The notes beneath the pieces were generated by a model. The model searched no databases and had not been told where the DNA came from. It saw nothing but the letters and a program-made list of their open reading frames with translations. The position numbers and the translations under genes were made by a program. A stretch of 64,000 nt of DNA, taken from assembly GCF_029392075.1 (NCBI RefSeq), contig NZ_CP113929.1:1550001-1614000 (forward strand), written 5' to 3'. Positions 27,660 through 36,149 of the stretch are shown one piece after another. Numbering within the stretch: the stretch's first letter is position 1; the number at the start of each line of letters is the position of its first letter. Source of the stretch: Bifidobacterium sp. ESL0704 (GTDB lineage Bacteria; Actinomycetota; Actinomycetes; Actinomycetales; Bifidobacteriaceae).

Positions 27660-27735
27660 AAAGTAGTCATAGCTGGTGTATTGTGGTCATATTCAGCGGG
27701 CAAAACGACCACTTTATAGCAGTAACGACCACTTT
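27660..27735. repeat. Symmetric four-copy motif array upstream of the NUDIX gene
   Basis: Two forward copies, AAAGTAGTCAT (27660-27670) and ATTGTGGTCAT (27680-27690), are followed by two inverted copies of AACGACCACTTT (27704-27715 and 27724-27735). Copies within each pair are 20 bp apart, and the whole array is symmetric about 27697. The layout fits a multi-site operator for the minus-strand NUDIX gene. Confidence 0.55.
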
Positions 27736-27738
27736 CCC

Positions 27739-28617
27739 TTAGTCTCGTCCGAGCACCAGCTGCCACGGGTCGGTGACGATGCCGACACGCTCGGTTCCCG
27801 GACGGAAGCCGGTGGCATGTTCCACCCCGTCGGCGATGTCGTCAAGCGCGTATCTGAACCACATCGATTCGATAGCCGAATGCGGGGTGTTGATCAGCGC
27901 CGGCTTCATCGTCGCACCGTTAAGGCTCGCCTCATACCACGCCTGCTGCAGCGCATCCGTGGCCGGGTGATGGCGCAGGTCGCTGGTCACGTAGACGTCG
28001 GCGCCACTCGCCCGGACCTCGTCGAAATCAGAATCGCCGGATCCCGGCAACACGGCGATTTTCCGGACCTCGGCATCGAGATCGCCGGCGACCTGAATGC
28101 CATACTTCGTTTTCGGCACTTGCTCGGCCACGCGCTGGGCAAACGCGCGCAGCGTCATCGGTTCCGCAAGCGTTCCAACACGTCCCAGCCCTACGGCATG
28201 GCCGTTTTCCTCACCGGCAGGTACCAACGGTGCCTGATCGGTCAGACCGAACGCATCGGCCGCAGCCTGGGCGACCCCTCGGTAGGCGACGTCGGCGTTG
28301 GTATGCCCGACCCACAGCCCGCAGTGCGCACGGTAGAGCTTTCCTGCGATGGCCCCGTGGACGCCGAGCCCGGAAACCTCATGCACCGCTCGGAAGAACA
28401 AGGGATGGTGGCAGACGAGCAGATCGGCACCCATCGCAATCGCCTTGTCGACCACGGCTATGGTCGGGTCGGCGGCGAAGACGATCTTGCCGACGGTATC
28501 GTTCAAATCGCCGACGATCAGCCCCGGATGGTCCCAGTCCTCGGCGTACCGAAGCGGATACAGAGTCTCCAATACCTTGACGACTTCGGCGAGCCTTGGC
28601 TTTTCCTGATCTGACAT
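27739..28617 (-). CDS. Nif3-like dinuclear metal centre protein
   Basis: A 292-residue member of the NIF3/YbgI family (often annotated GTP cyclohydrolase 1 type 2 homologue). The start at 28617 (MSDQEKP) follows GGAGG, so the in-frame ATG at 28644 is not used. Metal ligands are visible in 'GADLLVCHHPLFFRAV' (two His), 'YRAHCGLWVGHTNAD' (His/Asp of 'H-T-x-x-D') and the C-terminal 'LINTPHSAIESMW' (His plus Glu). The middle 'VLPGSGDSDFDEVRASGADVYVTSDLRHH' is typical of bacterial members. The proteins bind two metals; their substrate remains unsettled. The protein is probably cytosolic. Confidence 0.9.
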   Translation of the reverse strand: MSDQEKPRLAEVVKVLETLYPLRYAEDWDHPGLIVGDLNDTVGKIVFAADPTIAVVDKAIAMGADLLVCHHPLFFRAVHEVSGLGVHGAIAGKLYRAHCGLWVGHTNADVAYRGVAQAAADAFGLTDQAPLVPAGEENGHAVGLGRVGTLAEPMTLRAFAQRVAEQVPKTKYGIQVAGDLDAEVRKIAVLPGSGDSDFDEVRASGADVYVTSDLRHHPATDALQQAWYEASLNGATMKPALINTPHSAIESMWFRYALDDIADGVEHATGFRPGTERVGIVTDPWQLVLGRD

Positions 28618-28728
28618 GTTTCCTCCGAACTCTTCGCCATCCATTTCAATGGATATCGACGCTTGACCACACCACCGAAACCGACATCATTGCACAGCGC
28701 TTTGTCGCTCTTAGGCCGATAAACGAAA

Positions 28729-28761
28729 GATGGCTCCATTGCTTACCACAATAGAGCCATC
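28729..28761 (-). terminator. Intrinsic terminator of polA
   Basis: Arms at 28729-28740 and 28750-28761 (GATGGCTC core, one mismatch), followed on the minus strand by TTTCGTTTATC. It lies about 115 nt after the polA stop. Confidence 0.7.
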
Positions 28762-28875
28762 GTCAAACACTTTCCCAGTTGGCAGGCAGCCAGAGAAAAT
28801 CCCAATTACAGCTAATCTGTACGCGCTCACCTAGCCCAAGCTGAGACAAGCAGCCTCAGCGATTTCCACCGGCCA

Positions 28876-31800
28876 TCAGTGCGCGGCAGCCTGCCAGTCG
28901 GAGCCGATGCCGATCGACACGTCCAGCGGCACGGCCAGATCGACGGCATGTTCCATGGCGTTGCGCACCAGACCGCTCACCTGTTCGCTCTCCCCCGGCG
29001 CGACCTCGAGCACGAGTTCGTCGTGGATCTGCAGGATGACACGGCTCTTGACGCCGGCCTCACGCAGCGCGTGGTCGGCACGAATCATGGCAATCTTCAT
29101 GATGTCGGCGGCCGAACCCTGGATCGGCGCGTTAAGTGCACCACGTTCGGCGGCGTCACGCACCTGACGGCGCGAGGATTTGAGCCCCGGGAAGTAGCGG
29201 CGGCGACCGAACATCGTCTCGGTATAGCCCTTCTGGCGCGCAGTGGCGACCAGCGATTCCAGATAGTCGTGAACCTTGCCAAATGTCGCGAAATACTTGG
29301 ATTTCAGCACGTCCGCCTCGGCCGGGCTGATCTTCAACTGCTGCGACAGCCCGTACGTACTGAGCCCGTAAGCCAGCCCGTAGCTCATCGCCTTGACGTG
29401 GCTGCGCTGGTCGCCGGTGATCTCGTCCATCGGGATGTCGTAGACCAGACTGGCCACGTAGCGGTGGAAGTCCGCGCCTGACTTGAACGCCTCAATCAGC
29501 GATTCGTCGCCGGAGAGGTCGGCCATGATGCGCAGTTCGACCTGCGAGTAATCGCAGCTCAGTAATGATTCAAAGCCCTCGCCCGGCACAAACGCGGAAC
29601 GGATTTCACGGCCGGTGGCGTTGCGGTTGGGAATGTTCTGCAGGTTCGGATCGACCGAGCTCAGGCGCCCGGTGGCCGCGACGGTCTGCTCGAAGGTGGT
29701 GTGAATCCTGCCGTCGTGCGCGTTGACGGCTTCCAACAGCGTCTGGGCGATCTGCTTCAACTTATTGGTCTCGCGATGACGCAACAACGCTCCGAGGAAG
29801 TTGCTGGCTTTCTCATCCTCGGCATATTTGACATACAGGTTCTGCAGTGTCGCGGCGTTGGTGGTGTACGAGCCGGATTTGGTCTTTCTTGAAGGCTTGA
29901 GCCCCATTTCATCGAACAGCACCGTCTGCAGCTGCTTCGGACTTTGCAGATTGAGCTCATGGCCGGCGGCCTCGAAGGCGATCTGCTGGGCCTGATCGGC
30001 ATCGGCCGTGAAGCCGTCGAGCAGCTCGTGCAAGCGTCCCAAATCCACCTTCGCGCCCGCATCCTCGATGCCGTAAAGCACCTGTGAAACCGGCAATTCG
30101 ATGGAACGCAGCAGGCCGAACTGCTTGCGCTGGTCGATTGGGGTCTTCAGGAAATCGGCGAGCGCCTGCACGATGGCGGCGTCCTTGACGGCTTCCTGCT
30201 GGGCCTCCTTTGATTCGTCGGCATTTGAACCAGCATCGCCGTCCTCACCAAAGTCAAGCTCGCCCTGGGCCTTCTTCGGCTTGCTGTCGGGGATTTCCAG
30301 CTTGAGGAAGTGTTCGGCCGCCTTTTGAAGGGTGTCGGCGTGGAAATCGGGATGGACCAGATATCCGGCCAGTTTGGTGTCGAACAACGGACGGGCAAGC
30401 GCAATGCCGACGGACGCCAGCAGATGCAGGTGCTCCTTATAGCCGTGCACCACCATCGAGCGGTGATAGGCGTTGAGCAGAGTTTGCAGCTCGTCGCGCA
30501 TGACATCATCGATTGCCGATGCCGCAAACACGGCAGCCTCGTCGCCGACGAGCATGACGACGGCCTCAAGCCTGGCATTCCCCGGTTTCGAGCGGCCGGC
30601 GGCATACAGCACCCATGAATGGCCTACCTGCTTGGCACATTTCATGTCGTGATCGACCAGTTCAGGACCTTTGGCACCGTCGATGATGGCCTGTTCATCC
30701 ACCTGCTCGTCGCTGTGAGATTCGGAGGAGCCGGCTTCGTGCGTCCCCTCAGTCTCACTTGATTGATCAGTATTGCCAGCGTTATCGGTCTTATCACATA
30801 CAGCTGCTTTACCGGCTTTCGCCGTTGCCGTATCGCCCTCAGCTCCGAAAACTTCCAGAACATGGTCCGAAATAGCGGAAATATCCGCGACGAACTCCGG
30901 CCCCATGTTCTTGTCGATCCAGTCCCCCAACTGACCGGCATCGGCGATTTCGGTGATGTTCGGCTCCTTGATGCTTATCTCGTCATCCTCGACCGACGCG
31001 GAATCTGCGACCGGACCGGCAGTATCGGGCATGACCCCGCCGTTGAAGGATTTGACCAGCCTGTTCTTGGACCGGTTGCTGAATTCGAGCTTGGCGAAGA
31101 TGGCGTTGACCTTGTCCATATCCATGCCGCCCAAGGTGAAGTCGTCGATGGAGGCTCCGAGGTCCATGTCGCGCAGCACGGCGTTGACGCGTCGGTTGAG
31201 CTTGACCTGCTCGATGTTGTCGCGCAACGCCTGCCCTTTCTTGCCGGGCAGTTCGTCGGCGTGCTCGATGATGCCTTCAAGCCCGCCGTACTGGTTGATC
31301 CATTTGGCCGCATACCCGTCGCCCACGCCCGGTACTCCGGGGATGTTGTCGGCCGTCTCGCCGCGCATGGCCGCAAGATCCGGATATTGCTGCGGGGTGA
31401 CCTTGTACTTGTCGACGATGGCCTGAGGCGTCATGTGCTTCAAGTCCTTGAAGTGATGTCCGGGATAGAGCACGGTGATATCGTCATCGATCAGCTGGAA
31501 GGCGTCGCGGTCGCCGGAAAGCACCAGCGTCTTGTATCCCGCGTTCTCGCCCATCGAGGCCATGGTGCCGATGATGTCGTCGCCTTCGTAGCCTTTCTTT
31601 TCCACATACCGTACGCCCAACGCCTTCAGAAGGTCCTGAATAATCGGCAGCTGGCTCAGCAGTTCCTCGGGTGCCGCGTCTCGCGTCCCTTTGTATTGCG
31701 GCAGCATCTTGTTGCGGAACGTACCACCCGCCATGTCGAAAGCGACGGCGAGATGGTCGGGCTTTTCATTATCGAGCACCTGGGCGAGCATGGTCGAGAA

Positions 31801-32016
31801 ACCCCAGACGGCGTTGGTCGGCTGACCGCTGGCAGTGGAAAAACTCTCGACGGGCAGAGCGAAATAGGCGCGGAACGCCAGTGAATGGCCGTCCACCACC
31901 AACAGCGTGCCGGTTGTTTTCGAGGCACCGTTCGTTGTTGTGCCATGTTCCGTTTTCGAGGTATCGTTCGACTTTGCGATGCTGCTGGTTTTCTCGGTGC
32001 TTTCGCTATCACTCAT
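28876..32016 (-). CDS. polA: DNA polymerase I
   Basis: Replication and repair polymerase. Domains in order: a 5'-nuclease domain from 'TLLVVDGHSLAFRAYFALP' through 'YEGDDIIGTMA', 'LVLSGDRDAFQLI' and 'AMRGETADNIPGVPGVGDGYA'. A region in the position of the 3'-5' exonuclease follows ('VADISAIS...') without recognisable DEDD residues. The polymerase domain has motif A 'DYSQVELRIMADLSGDESL', motif B 'RSHVKAMSYGLAYG' and motif C 'LQIHDELVLEV'. An acidic Ser/Glu-rich insert of about 60 residues lies in the exonuclease-like region, making the protein (about 1046 residues) longer than usual. The start could be 32016 (MSDSES) or 32037 (MARNND); neither has a strong site. Loss of proofreading is normal in actinobacterial PolA. 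Confidence 0.96.
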   Translation of the reverse strand: MSDSESTEKTSSIAKSNDTSKTEHGTTTNGASKTTGTLLVVDGHSLAFRAYFALPVESFSTASGQPTNAVWGFSTMLAQVLDNEKPDHLAVAFDMAGGTFRNKMLPQYKGTRDAAPEELLSQLPIIQDLLKALGVRYVEKKGYEGDDIIGTMASMGENAGYKTLVLSGDRDAFQLIDDDITVLYPGHHFKDLKHMTPQAIVDKYKVTPQQYPDLAAMRGETADNIPGVPGVGDGYAAKWINQYGGLEGIIEHADELPGKKGQALRDNIEQVKLNRRVNAVLRDMDLGASIDDFTLGGMDMDKVNAIFAKLEFSNRSKNRLVKSFNGGVMPDTAGPVADSASVEDDEISIKEPNITEIADAGQLGDWIDKNMGPEFVADISAISDHVLEVFGAEGDTATAKAGKAAVCDKTDNAGNTDQSSETEGTHEAGSSESHSDEQVDEQAIIDGAKGPELVDHDMKCAKQVGHSWVLYAAGRSKPGNARLEAVVMLVGDEAAVFAASAIDDVMRDELQTLLNAYHRSMVVHGYKEHLHLLASVGIALARPLFDTKLAGYLVHPDFHADTLQKAAEHFLKLEIPDSKPKKAQGELDFGEDGDAGSNADESKEAQQEAVKDAAIVQALADFLKTPIDQRKQFGLLRSIELPVSQVLYGIEDAGAKVDLGRLHELLDGFTADADQAQQIAFEAAGHELNLQSPKQLQTVLFDEMGLKPSRKTKSGSYTTNAATLQNLYVKYAEDEKASNFLGALLRHRETNKLKQIAQTLLEAVNAHDGRIHTTFEQTVAATGRLSSVDPNLQNIPNRNATGREIRSAFVPGEGFESLLSCDYSQVELRIMADLSGDESLIEAFKSGADFHRYVASLVYDIPMDEITGDQRSHVKAMSYGLAYGLSTYGLSQQLKISPAEADVLKSKYFATFGKVHDYLESLVATARQKGYTETMFGRRRYFPGLKSSRRQVRDAAERGALNAPIQGSAADIMKIAMIRADHALREAGVKSRVILQIHDELVLEVAPGESEQVSGLVRNAMEHAVDLAVPLDVSIGIGSDWQAAAH

Positions 32017-32133
32017 AAGATCGTTGTTCCTTGCCATATTCGTTTCATACGCCGTGTGGTATCCACTATACAAATATCGCCTGCCGATTCATAGTGGATC
32101 GACAGGCGACTTCTTGGAATGTGATGTTCCGGC

Positions 32134-32925
32134 TCAGCGCTGCTTGGGTTCGGGCTTCGGATCGCCGTACTTGGCGATGATGGCCATGGCCAGACGCTTC
32201 TTGGGAATGCGCTGATCCATCGAGGTCTTCTGAATCCAGCGGAAGGCACCCTGTTCGGAGAAGTCGGCCTTATCCATCAGCAGGCCCTTGGCGCGGTCGA
32301 CGAGCTTGCGCTCCTCAAGCGTGTCTTCGGCCTTCTTGAGTTTTTCTTCGGCTTCCTTGAGCTGGGACTCGGCTTCCTTGAGCTTGCCTTCGTTCGCTTC
32401 TACGGTATCGAGCAAATCATTGATCTCGGCGAAACGGCCCATGGCCACTTCCAATGCCGGCAACAGCTTGGATTCCTCGTATGGCTTGGTGACATAGGCC
32501 ATGGCACCGGCCCCTGTGGCCTGCTTGACGAGGTCGGGCTGGGAATAGGCGGTAAGCATGACAACAGGCGCGAGATTCTCGTCGCAAATGGTGCCTGCCG
32601 CGGTGATGCCGTCCATACGAGGCATCTTGACATCCATGCAGACGACGTCAGGATGGAACTTGCGGGTGAGTTCGACCGCTTCCTCCCCGTTGGCGGCTTC
32701 GCCGACGACCTTGTAGCCGTTGTCTTCAAGCATGGCAACCAGGTCCATACGGTTCACGGATTCATCCTCCGCTACAACGACGGTATGTTGACGGGGCTCG
32801 CCCTCTTTTTCGGCTTTTTCGTTCTTGGCTTCGTCGGCGACGGATTCGATGTCATCGGTGGCGGCAGCCTTCAATTCCTCATCGGTCAATATCTGATCCA
32901 TATCATTATCCATTTCTTTACACAT
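32134..32925 (-). CDS. pdtaR: ANTAR-domain response regulator, PdtaR-like
   Basis: A response regulator that acts on RNA. After an acidic N-terminal extension of ~45 residues comes the receiver domain: 'TVVVAEDESVNRMDLVAML' (acidic pocket), phospho-acceptor Asp in 'DVVCMDVKMPRMDG', 'VMLTAYS' and 'YVTKPYEESKL'. A long charged coiled coil follows, then the ANTAR domain 'RKLVDRAKGLLMDKADFSEQGAFRWIQKTSMDQR', which binds tandem-hexaloop RNA antiterminators. Several in-frame starts exist (32946, 32925, 32913, 32901). The gene lies between polA and pyk, as Rv1626 lies near polA and pykA in mycobacteria. Its likely kinase, PdtaS, begins to appear at the window end. A small dyad GATTGATA/TATCAATC (32987-33010) lies just upstream. 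Confidence 0.92.
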   Translation of the reverse strand: MCKEMDNDMDQILTDEELKAAATDDIESVADEAKNEKAEKEGEPRQHTVVVAEDESVNRMDLVAMLEDNGYKVVGEAANGEEAVELTRKFHPDVVCMDVKMPRMDGITAAGTICDENLAPVVMLTAYSQPDLVKQATGAGAMAYVTKPYEESKLLPALEVAMGRFAEINDLLDTVEANEGKLKEAESQLKEAEEKLKKAEDTLEERKLVDRAKGLLMDKADFSEQGAFRWIQKTSMDQRIPKKRLAMAIIAKYGDPKPEPKQR

Positions 32926-33037
32926 TCCTGCACTCGTTGTCTTCACGCCTTCTCAGTCTCTTACGGCTAGTGTCGAGTACGAAATAGATTGATACTATGA
33001 TATATCAATCCTTCAAAAGTGATACATACACTCAACG

Positions 33038-33111
33038 TGCCCTTGGTGGGACTCGAACCCACACTGCACAGATTTTGAGGCTGTTTCCTCTACCAATTGG
33101 GATACAAGGGC
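33038..33111 (-). tRNA. tRNA, apparent Leu(CAA) anticodon with class-I body
   Basis: On the minus strand a 74-nt cloverleaf runs from GCCCTTG to CAAGGGCA with a perfect 7-bp acceptor stem and a perfect T-stem GTGGG/CCCAC around TTCGAGT. The anticodon arm is ACAGC-CTCAAAA-TCTGT. The conserved U33 and purine 37 place the anticodon at CAA (Leu), with a C-U mismatch at the loop-closing pair. The variable loop is only about five nucleotides, whereas Leu tRNAs normally have a long variable arm. The D-stem is also weak. The fold is convincing, the amino-acid identity less so. Confidence 0.75.
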
Positions 33112-33240
33112 TTGTATCTAGCTGCAACCACAGGATTGCAACCATTTAAAAATATCATAATGAATCGACGTCAACGTGTCTGTTTCGTCATCTGCGTGTC
33201 TTCTCGCGTATTGTGCTCATTGAGCCGATTCATAGAATAA

Positions 33241-33290
33241 GGCAATCTCAGACTCCTCAATGATTGACATTTACGGAGCCGGAGATTGCC
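33241..33290 (-). terminator. Probable terminator of pyk
   Basis: Arms GGCAATCTC (33241-33249) and GAGATTGCC (33282-33290) are complementary, with inner CTCC/GGAG pairs. They are followed on the minus strand by TTATTCTATG. The hairpin lies about 65 nt after the pyk stop. The rest of 33112-33355 has no other gene. Confidence 0.55.
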
Positions 33291-33355
33291 CTAACGAAAT
33301 CTCAGGCTTTCAGCTGATGGCTATAGCCTTTCGCCGAAAGCCCGTTTCCCTGATT

Positions 33356-34804
33356 TCAGTCAGCGTCGCAAGCGCCCACGGTGTGGACGTAGATCGAATC
33401 GGTGCGGCCGGACTTCTGCTCGCCTTGGGCGGAGGAAAGCACGACGATCTTGTCGCCGTTGACGACCTTGCCGGCATCGCGAAGCAGCTTGTCGGTGAAG
33501 ATCATCAGCTGGTGACGGTTCATGTCGTGATAGTCGGCGTCGGTGCAGAACGCCTCGGTGCCCCAGCTCAGAGCCAGCCAGTGATAGGTGTGCTCGTTGT
33601 TGGTGATGCCGTAGATCGGGGCGGCCGGACGTTCGCGGGAAACGCGGTGCACAGTGGAACCGGTCTGCGTGAAGGCGACGATGGCCTTGGCGTTGGTCTT
33701 ATCGGCCAGATCGACGGCGGCGGATGAAACGGCGCCGGTGCTCGACATATCGAGGTTGGAGATGGAAGGAATACGGTCATAGCCGTGCTCGGTGGCGTAT
33801 CCGGAAATACGAGCCATCGTGTTGACGGTCTGAGCCGGATAGTTGCCGACGGCGGTCTCGTTGGAGGTCATGGTGGCGTCCGCACCGTCGAGGACGGCAT
33901 TGGCGCAATCGGATGCCTCGGCACGGGTCGGGATCGGCGAGTTGACCATGGAGCCCAGGACCTCGGTGGCAACGATGACCGGCTTGGCATATTCACGAGC
34001 CAGCTCAATGCAGCGCTTGGTGACCAGCGGAACCTGCTCAAACGGCATCTCAACGGCCATATCGCCTCTGGCGACCATGATGCCATCGAACGCCTTGACG
34101 ATGTCTTCGAGATTCTCGACAGCCTGCGGCTTCTCGATCTTCGCGACGATCGGGATGCGACGGCCTTCCTCGTCCATGATCTCATGGGCGCGGTCGATGT
34201 CGGTGGCGAAACGCACGAAGGACATGGCGATGATGTCGGCGCCGGTCTGGATGGCCCAACGCAGATCGGCCTCATCCTTCTCGGTCAATGCCGGCAGGCT
34301 GACGGCCACGCCCGGCAGGTTGATGCCCTTGTGGCTGGAAACCGGTCCGGCCACGACGACCTTGGTGTGCACGTTGTTGCCCTCGACCTTGGTGACCTCG
34401 AGACGGACCTTGCCGTCGTCGATCAGAATCGGGTCGCCGGGATGGCAATCGCCGGGAAGACCCTTGAAGGTGGTGGAAGTGATGTGCTCGTCACCCTCGA
34501 CGTCATCGGTGGTGATGATGAATTCCTGTCCGTCCTTGAGCTGGACCTTATCCTCGCCGTCGGCGTTCTTCTTGAACCAACCGCAACGAATCTTCGGGCC
34601 CTGCAGATCGACGAGGGCCGCGACGTTGCGACCGGTGGTCTTGCCGGCCTGACGGAGGTTGTTGTAGACCTTCAGATGATCTTCGGTGGTGCCGTGCGAA
34701 CGGTTGAGACGTGCGACATCCATGCCGTTCTTGACCAGCTCGGTCAGGTTCTCCAGCGATTCGCTCGCCGGTCCGATGGTGTCTACGATTTTTGCTTTCC
34801 TCAT
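33356..34804 (-). CDS. pyk: Pyruvate kinase
   Basis: A 482-residue glycolytic enzyme: phosphoenolpyruvate plus ADP to pyruvate plus ATP. The start at 34804 (MRKAKIVDTIGPAS) matches the family; the in-frame codon at 34831 adds nine residues without support. Landmarks: 'DVARLNRSHGT', 'ALVDLQGPKIRCG', 'IVAKIEKPQAVENLEDIV' with the catalytic Lys, 'DGIMVARGDMAVEMPFEQVPL', and 'KPVIVATEVLGSM'. The sites usually reading 'MLSGETA' and 'ATQMLESM' read 'MTSNETA' and 'ATEVLGSM', a variant form I recall from bifidobacteria. It is preceded by a lac-type operator and a plausible promoter, which suggests LacI-family carbon control. Confidence 0.96.
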   Translation of the reverse strand: MRKAKIVDTIGPASESLENLTELVKNGMDVARLNRSHGTTEDHLKVYNNLRQAGKTTGRNVAALVDLQGPKIRCGWFKKNADGEDKVQLKDGQEFIITTDDVEGDEHITSTTFKGLPGDCHPGDPILIDDGKVRLEVTKVEGNNVHTKVVVAGPVSSHKGINLPGVAVSLPALTEKDEADLRWAIQTGADIIAMSFVRFATDIDRAHEIMDEEGRRIPIVAKIEKPQAVENLEDIVKAFDGIMVARGDMAVEMPFEQVPLVTKRCIELAREYAKPVIVATEVLGSMVNSPIPTRAEASDCANAVLDGADATMTSNETAVGNYPAQTVNTMARISGYATEHGYDRIPSISNLDMSSTGAVSSAAVDLADKTNAKAIVAFTQTGSTVHRVSRERPAAPIYGITNNEHTYHWLALSWGTEAFCTDADYHDMNRHQLMIFTDKLLRDAGKVVNGDKIVVLSSAQGEQKSGRTDSIYVHTVGACDAD

Positions 34805-34855
34805 GAATACCTGCCTATTCTTTTCTGACATTTGTTAGGCGGGAACAACCCGCAA

Positions 34856-34883
34856 CGTATAACCAGTCTACTAGCATTCACAA
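34856..34883 (-). promoter_or_regulatory. Candidate pyk promoter
   Basis: On the minus strand, TTGTGA (34883-34878) and TATACG (34861-34856) are spaced 16 bp, about 50 nt upstream of the pyk start. A small hairpin GCGGG/CCCGC (34840-34854) would fall in the 5' leader. Confidence 0.45.
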
Positions 34884-34910
34884 GCAATGGGGCCCGTTAC
34901 GGCGACTTTT

Positions 34911-34926
34911 ATGTGAGCGCTCACAT
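34911..34926. promoter_or_regulatory. Perfect lac-type operator palindrome upstream of pyk
   Basis: ATGTGAGCGCTCACAT is a perfect 16-bp palindrome. Its core TGTGAGCGCTCACA is identical to the ideal symmetric lac operator, the class of site bound by LacI/GalR-family regulators. It sits 18 nt beyond the TerC stop and about 28 bp upstream of the candidate pyk -35 box, consistent with control of pyk, possibly activation from upstream. Confidence 0.75.
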
Positions 34927-34943
34927 ACCGAATCGGCCGTCAA

Positions 34944-35927
34944 TCATCTCGTTTTTTTCGCACTCGTTTTCATCTTGATGACGCTGGCCGCAGCCGCCGT
35001 TGCGATGGCTACGATGATGACGCAAAGCGATACCCATGTAGGGATTTCCGGTACCTGGGCAATCGGCCGGCCACCGTTGATAAACGGCAAGGAATTGCCG
35101 TGAAGCGCTTCCATCACGAGCTTGACACCGATGAAGCCGAGCACTACTGCCAAGCCATAAGGAAGGTACTCCAACTTGTCCAGCAGCGCACCGAGGAGGA
35201 AATAGAGCTGCTGCAGTCCGAGCAGCGCGAAGACATTGGAGGTGAAGACGATGAACGGGTCTTTGGTAAGCCCGAAGATGGCGGGAATCGAGTCGAAGGC
35301 AAACATGACATCCGTGGTGCCGATGGTCAGGAAGACGATCAGCATCGGGGTGAAGAACTTCCTGCCGTCCTTCACCGTGCGGATTTTTTCGCCGTCATAT
35401 TCGTCTGTGATTTTCACCACTTTACGCAGTGCACGGATGATTGCGTTTTCGTGATATTCCTCATCCTCGTCATCGCCGGCCACCAGTTTCACTGCGGTAT
35501 AGATCAGGAACGCCCCGAAAATGAAGAAGACCCAGGTAAAGCGCTGGATGACGGCCGCTCCCACAAGGATGAAAAGACCGCGAAGGACCAACGCGATGGT
35601 GATGCCGACGCTCAGCACATACTTCTGCAGCGTCTTCGGAACAGCGAAATTCGTCATGATGATGACGAATACGAAAAGATTATCGATGCTGAGCGAATAT
35701 TCGGTGAGCCAGCCGGAATAGAACTCCAGCGCCGGACGCGAACCGGACACCCACCAGACCAGACCGCCGAAAACAAGCGCCGCCGCCACGAAGAACGCGA
35801 TATGTTGCACGCACTCCTTCGTGGAAGGCACATGCGGCTTGCGTCCGATCACAAACAAATCAACGACAAAGAAAATCGCAAGGACCACAAATGTGGCGAT
35901 CATAAACGCAACAGGGGTTTCCGACAT
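34944..35927 (-). CDS. TerC family integral membrane protein
   Basis: A 327-residue protein with about nine transmembrane helices. TerC signatures are 'FFVVDLFVIGRK', 'YLTEYSLSIDNLFVFVIIMTNFAVP' equivalent (here 'LTEYSLSIDNLFVF') and 'IGTTDVMFAFDSIPAIFGLTKDPFIVFTSNVFALLGL'. The intramembrane acidic residues (Asp in 'SIDNLF' and 'FAFDSIPA') are characteristic. TerC/Alx proteins export manganese and support metalation of exported proteins; tellurite resistance is a historical label. The start has GGAAAC just upstream. Between pyk and the surface-protein gene, it stands alone on the minus strand; no riboswitch is apparent upstream. Confidence 0.92.
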   Translation of the reverse strand: MSETPVAFMIATFVVLAIFFVVDLFVIGRKPHVPSTKECVQHIAFFVAAALVFGGLVWWVSGSRPALEFYSGWLTEYSLSIDNLFVFVIIMTNFAVPKTLQKYVLSVGITIALVLRGLFILVGAAVIQRFTWVFFIFGAFLIYTAVKLVAGDDEDEEYHENAIIRALRKVVKITDEYDGEKIRTVKDGRKFFTPMLIVFLTIGTTDVMFAFDSIPAIFGLTKDPFIVFTSNVFALLGLQQLYFLLGALLDKLEYLPYGLAVVLGFIGVKLVMEALHGNSLPFINGGRPIAQVPEIPTWVSLCVIIVAIATAAAASVIKMKTSAKKTR

Positions 35928-36083
35928 GTTTCCAGCCTACGGTGTGCCGATGACCTCCTCCAAGCAGGGCAAGAGGCGCGCTGATAGGCAAAACGATACA
36001 GTCGCACAAACCATTCCCACAGCGTTCCCGGTCTGCCCCATCAAAAAACATATCATCGCCGACCGGAACATCAATCGACGCAT

Positions 36084-36122
36084 ATTGTTACAATATAATT
36101 AATTGTCTTGTTTTGTAACAAT
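36084..36122 (+). promoter_or_regulatory. Promoter region of the surface-protein gene with an inverted repeat
   Basis: A perfect -10 TATAAT lies at 36094-36099, 51 nt before the start at 36150. It is flanked by a perfect inverted repeat ATTGTTACA (36084-36092)/TGTAACAAT (36114-36122). A convincing -35 is not seen. The dyad bracketing the -10 box is well placed for a repressor. Confidence 0.5.
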
Positions 36123-36149
36123 ACGGTATACAGCAGAAAGGTCTGTTGC

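Noticed and set aside
35928..36083. yybP-ykoY manganese riboswitch upstream of the TerC gene
   Set aside because: I looked for the conserved loop motifs in the leader and did not find them.
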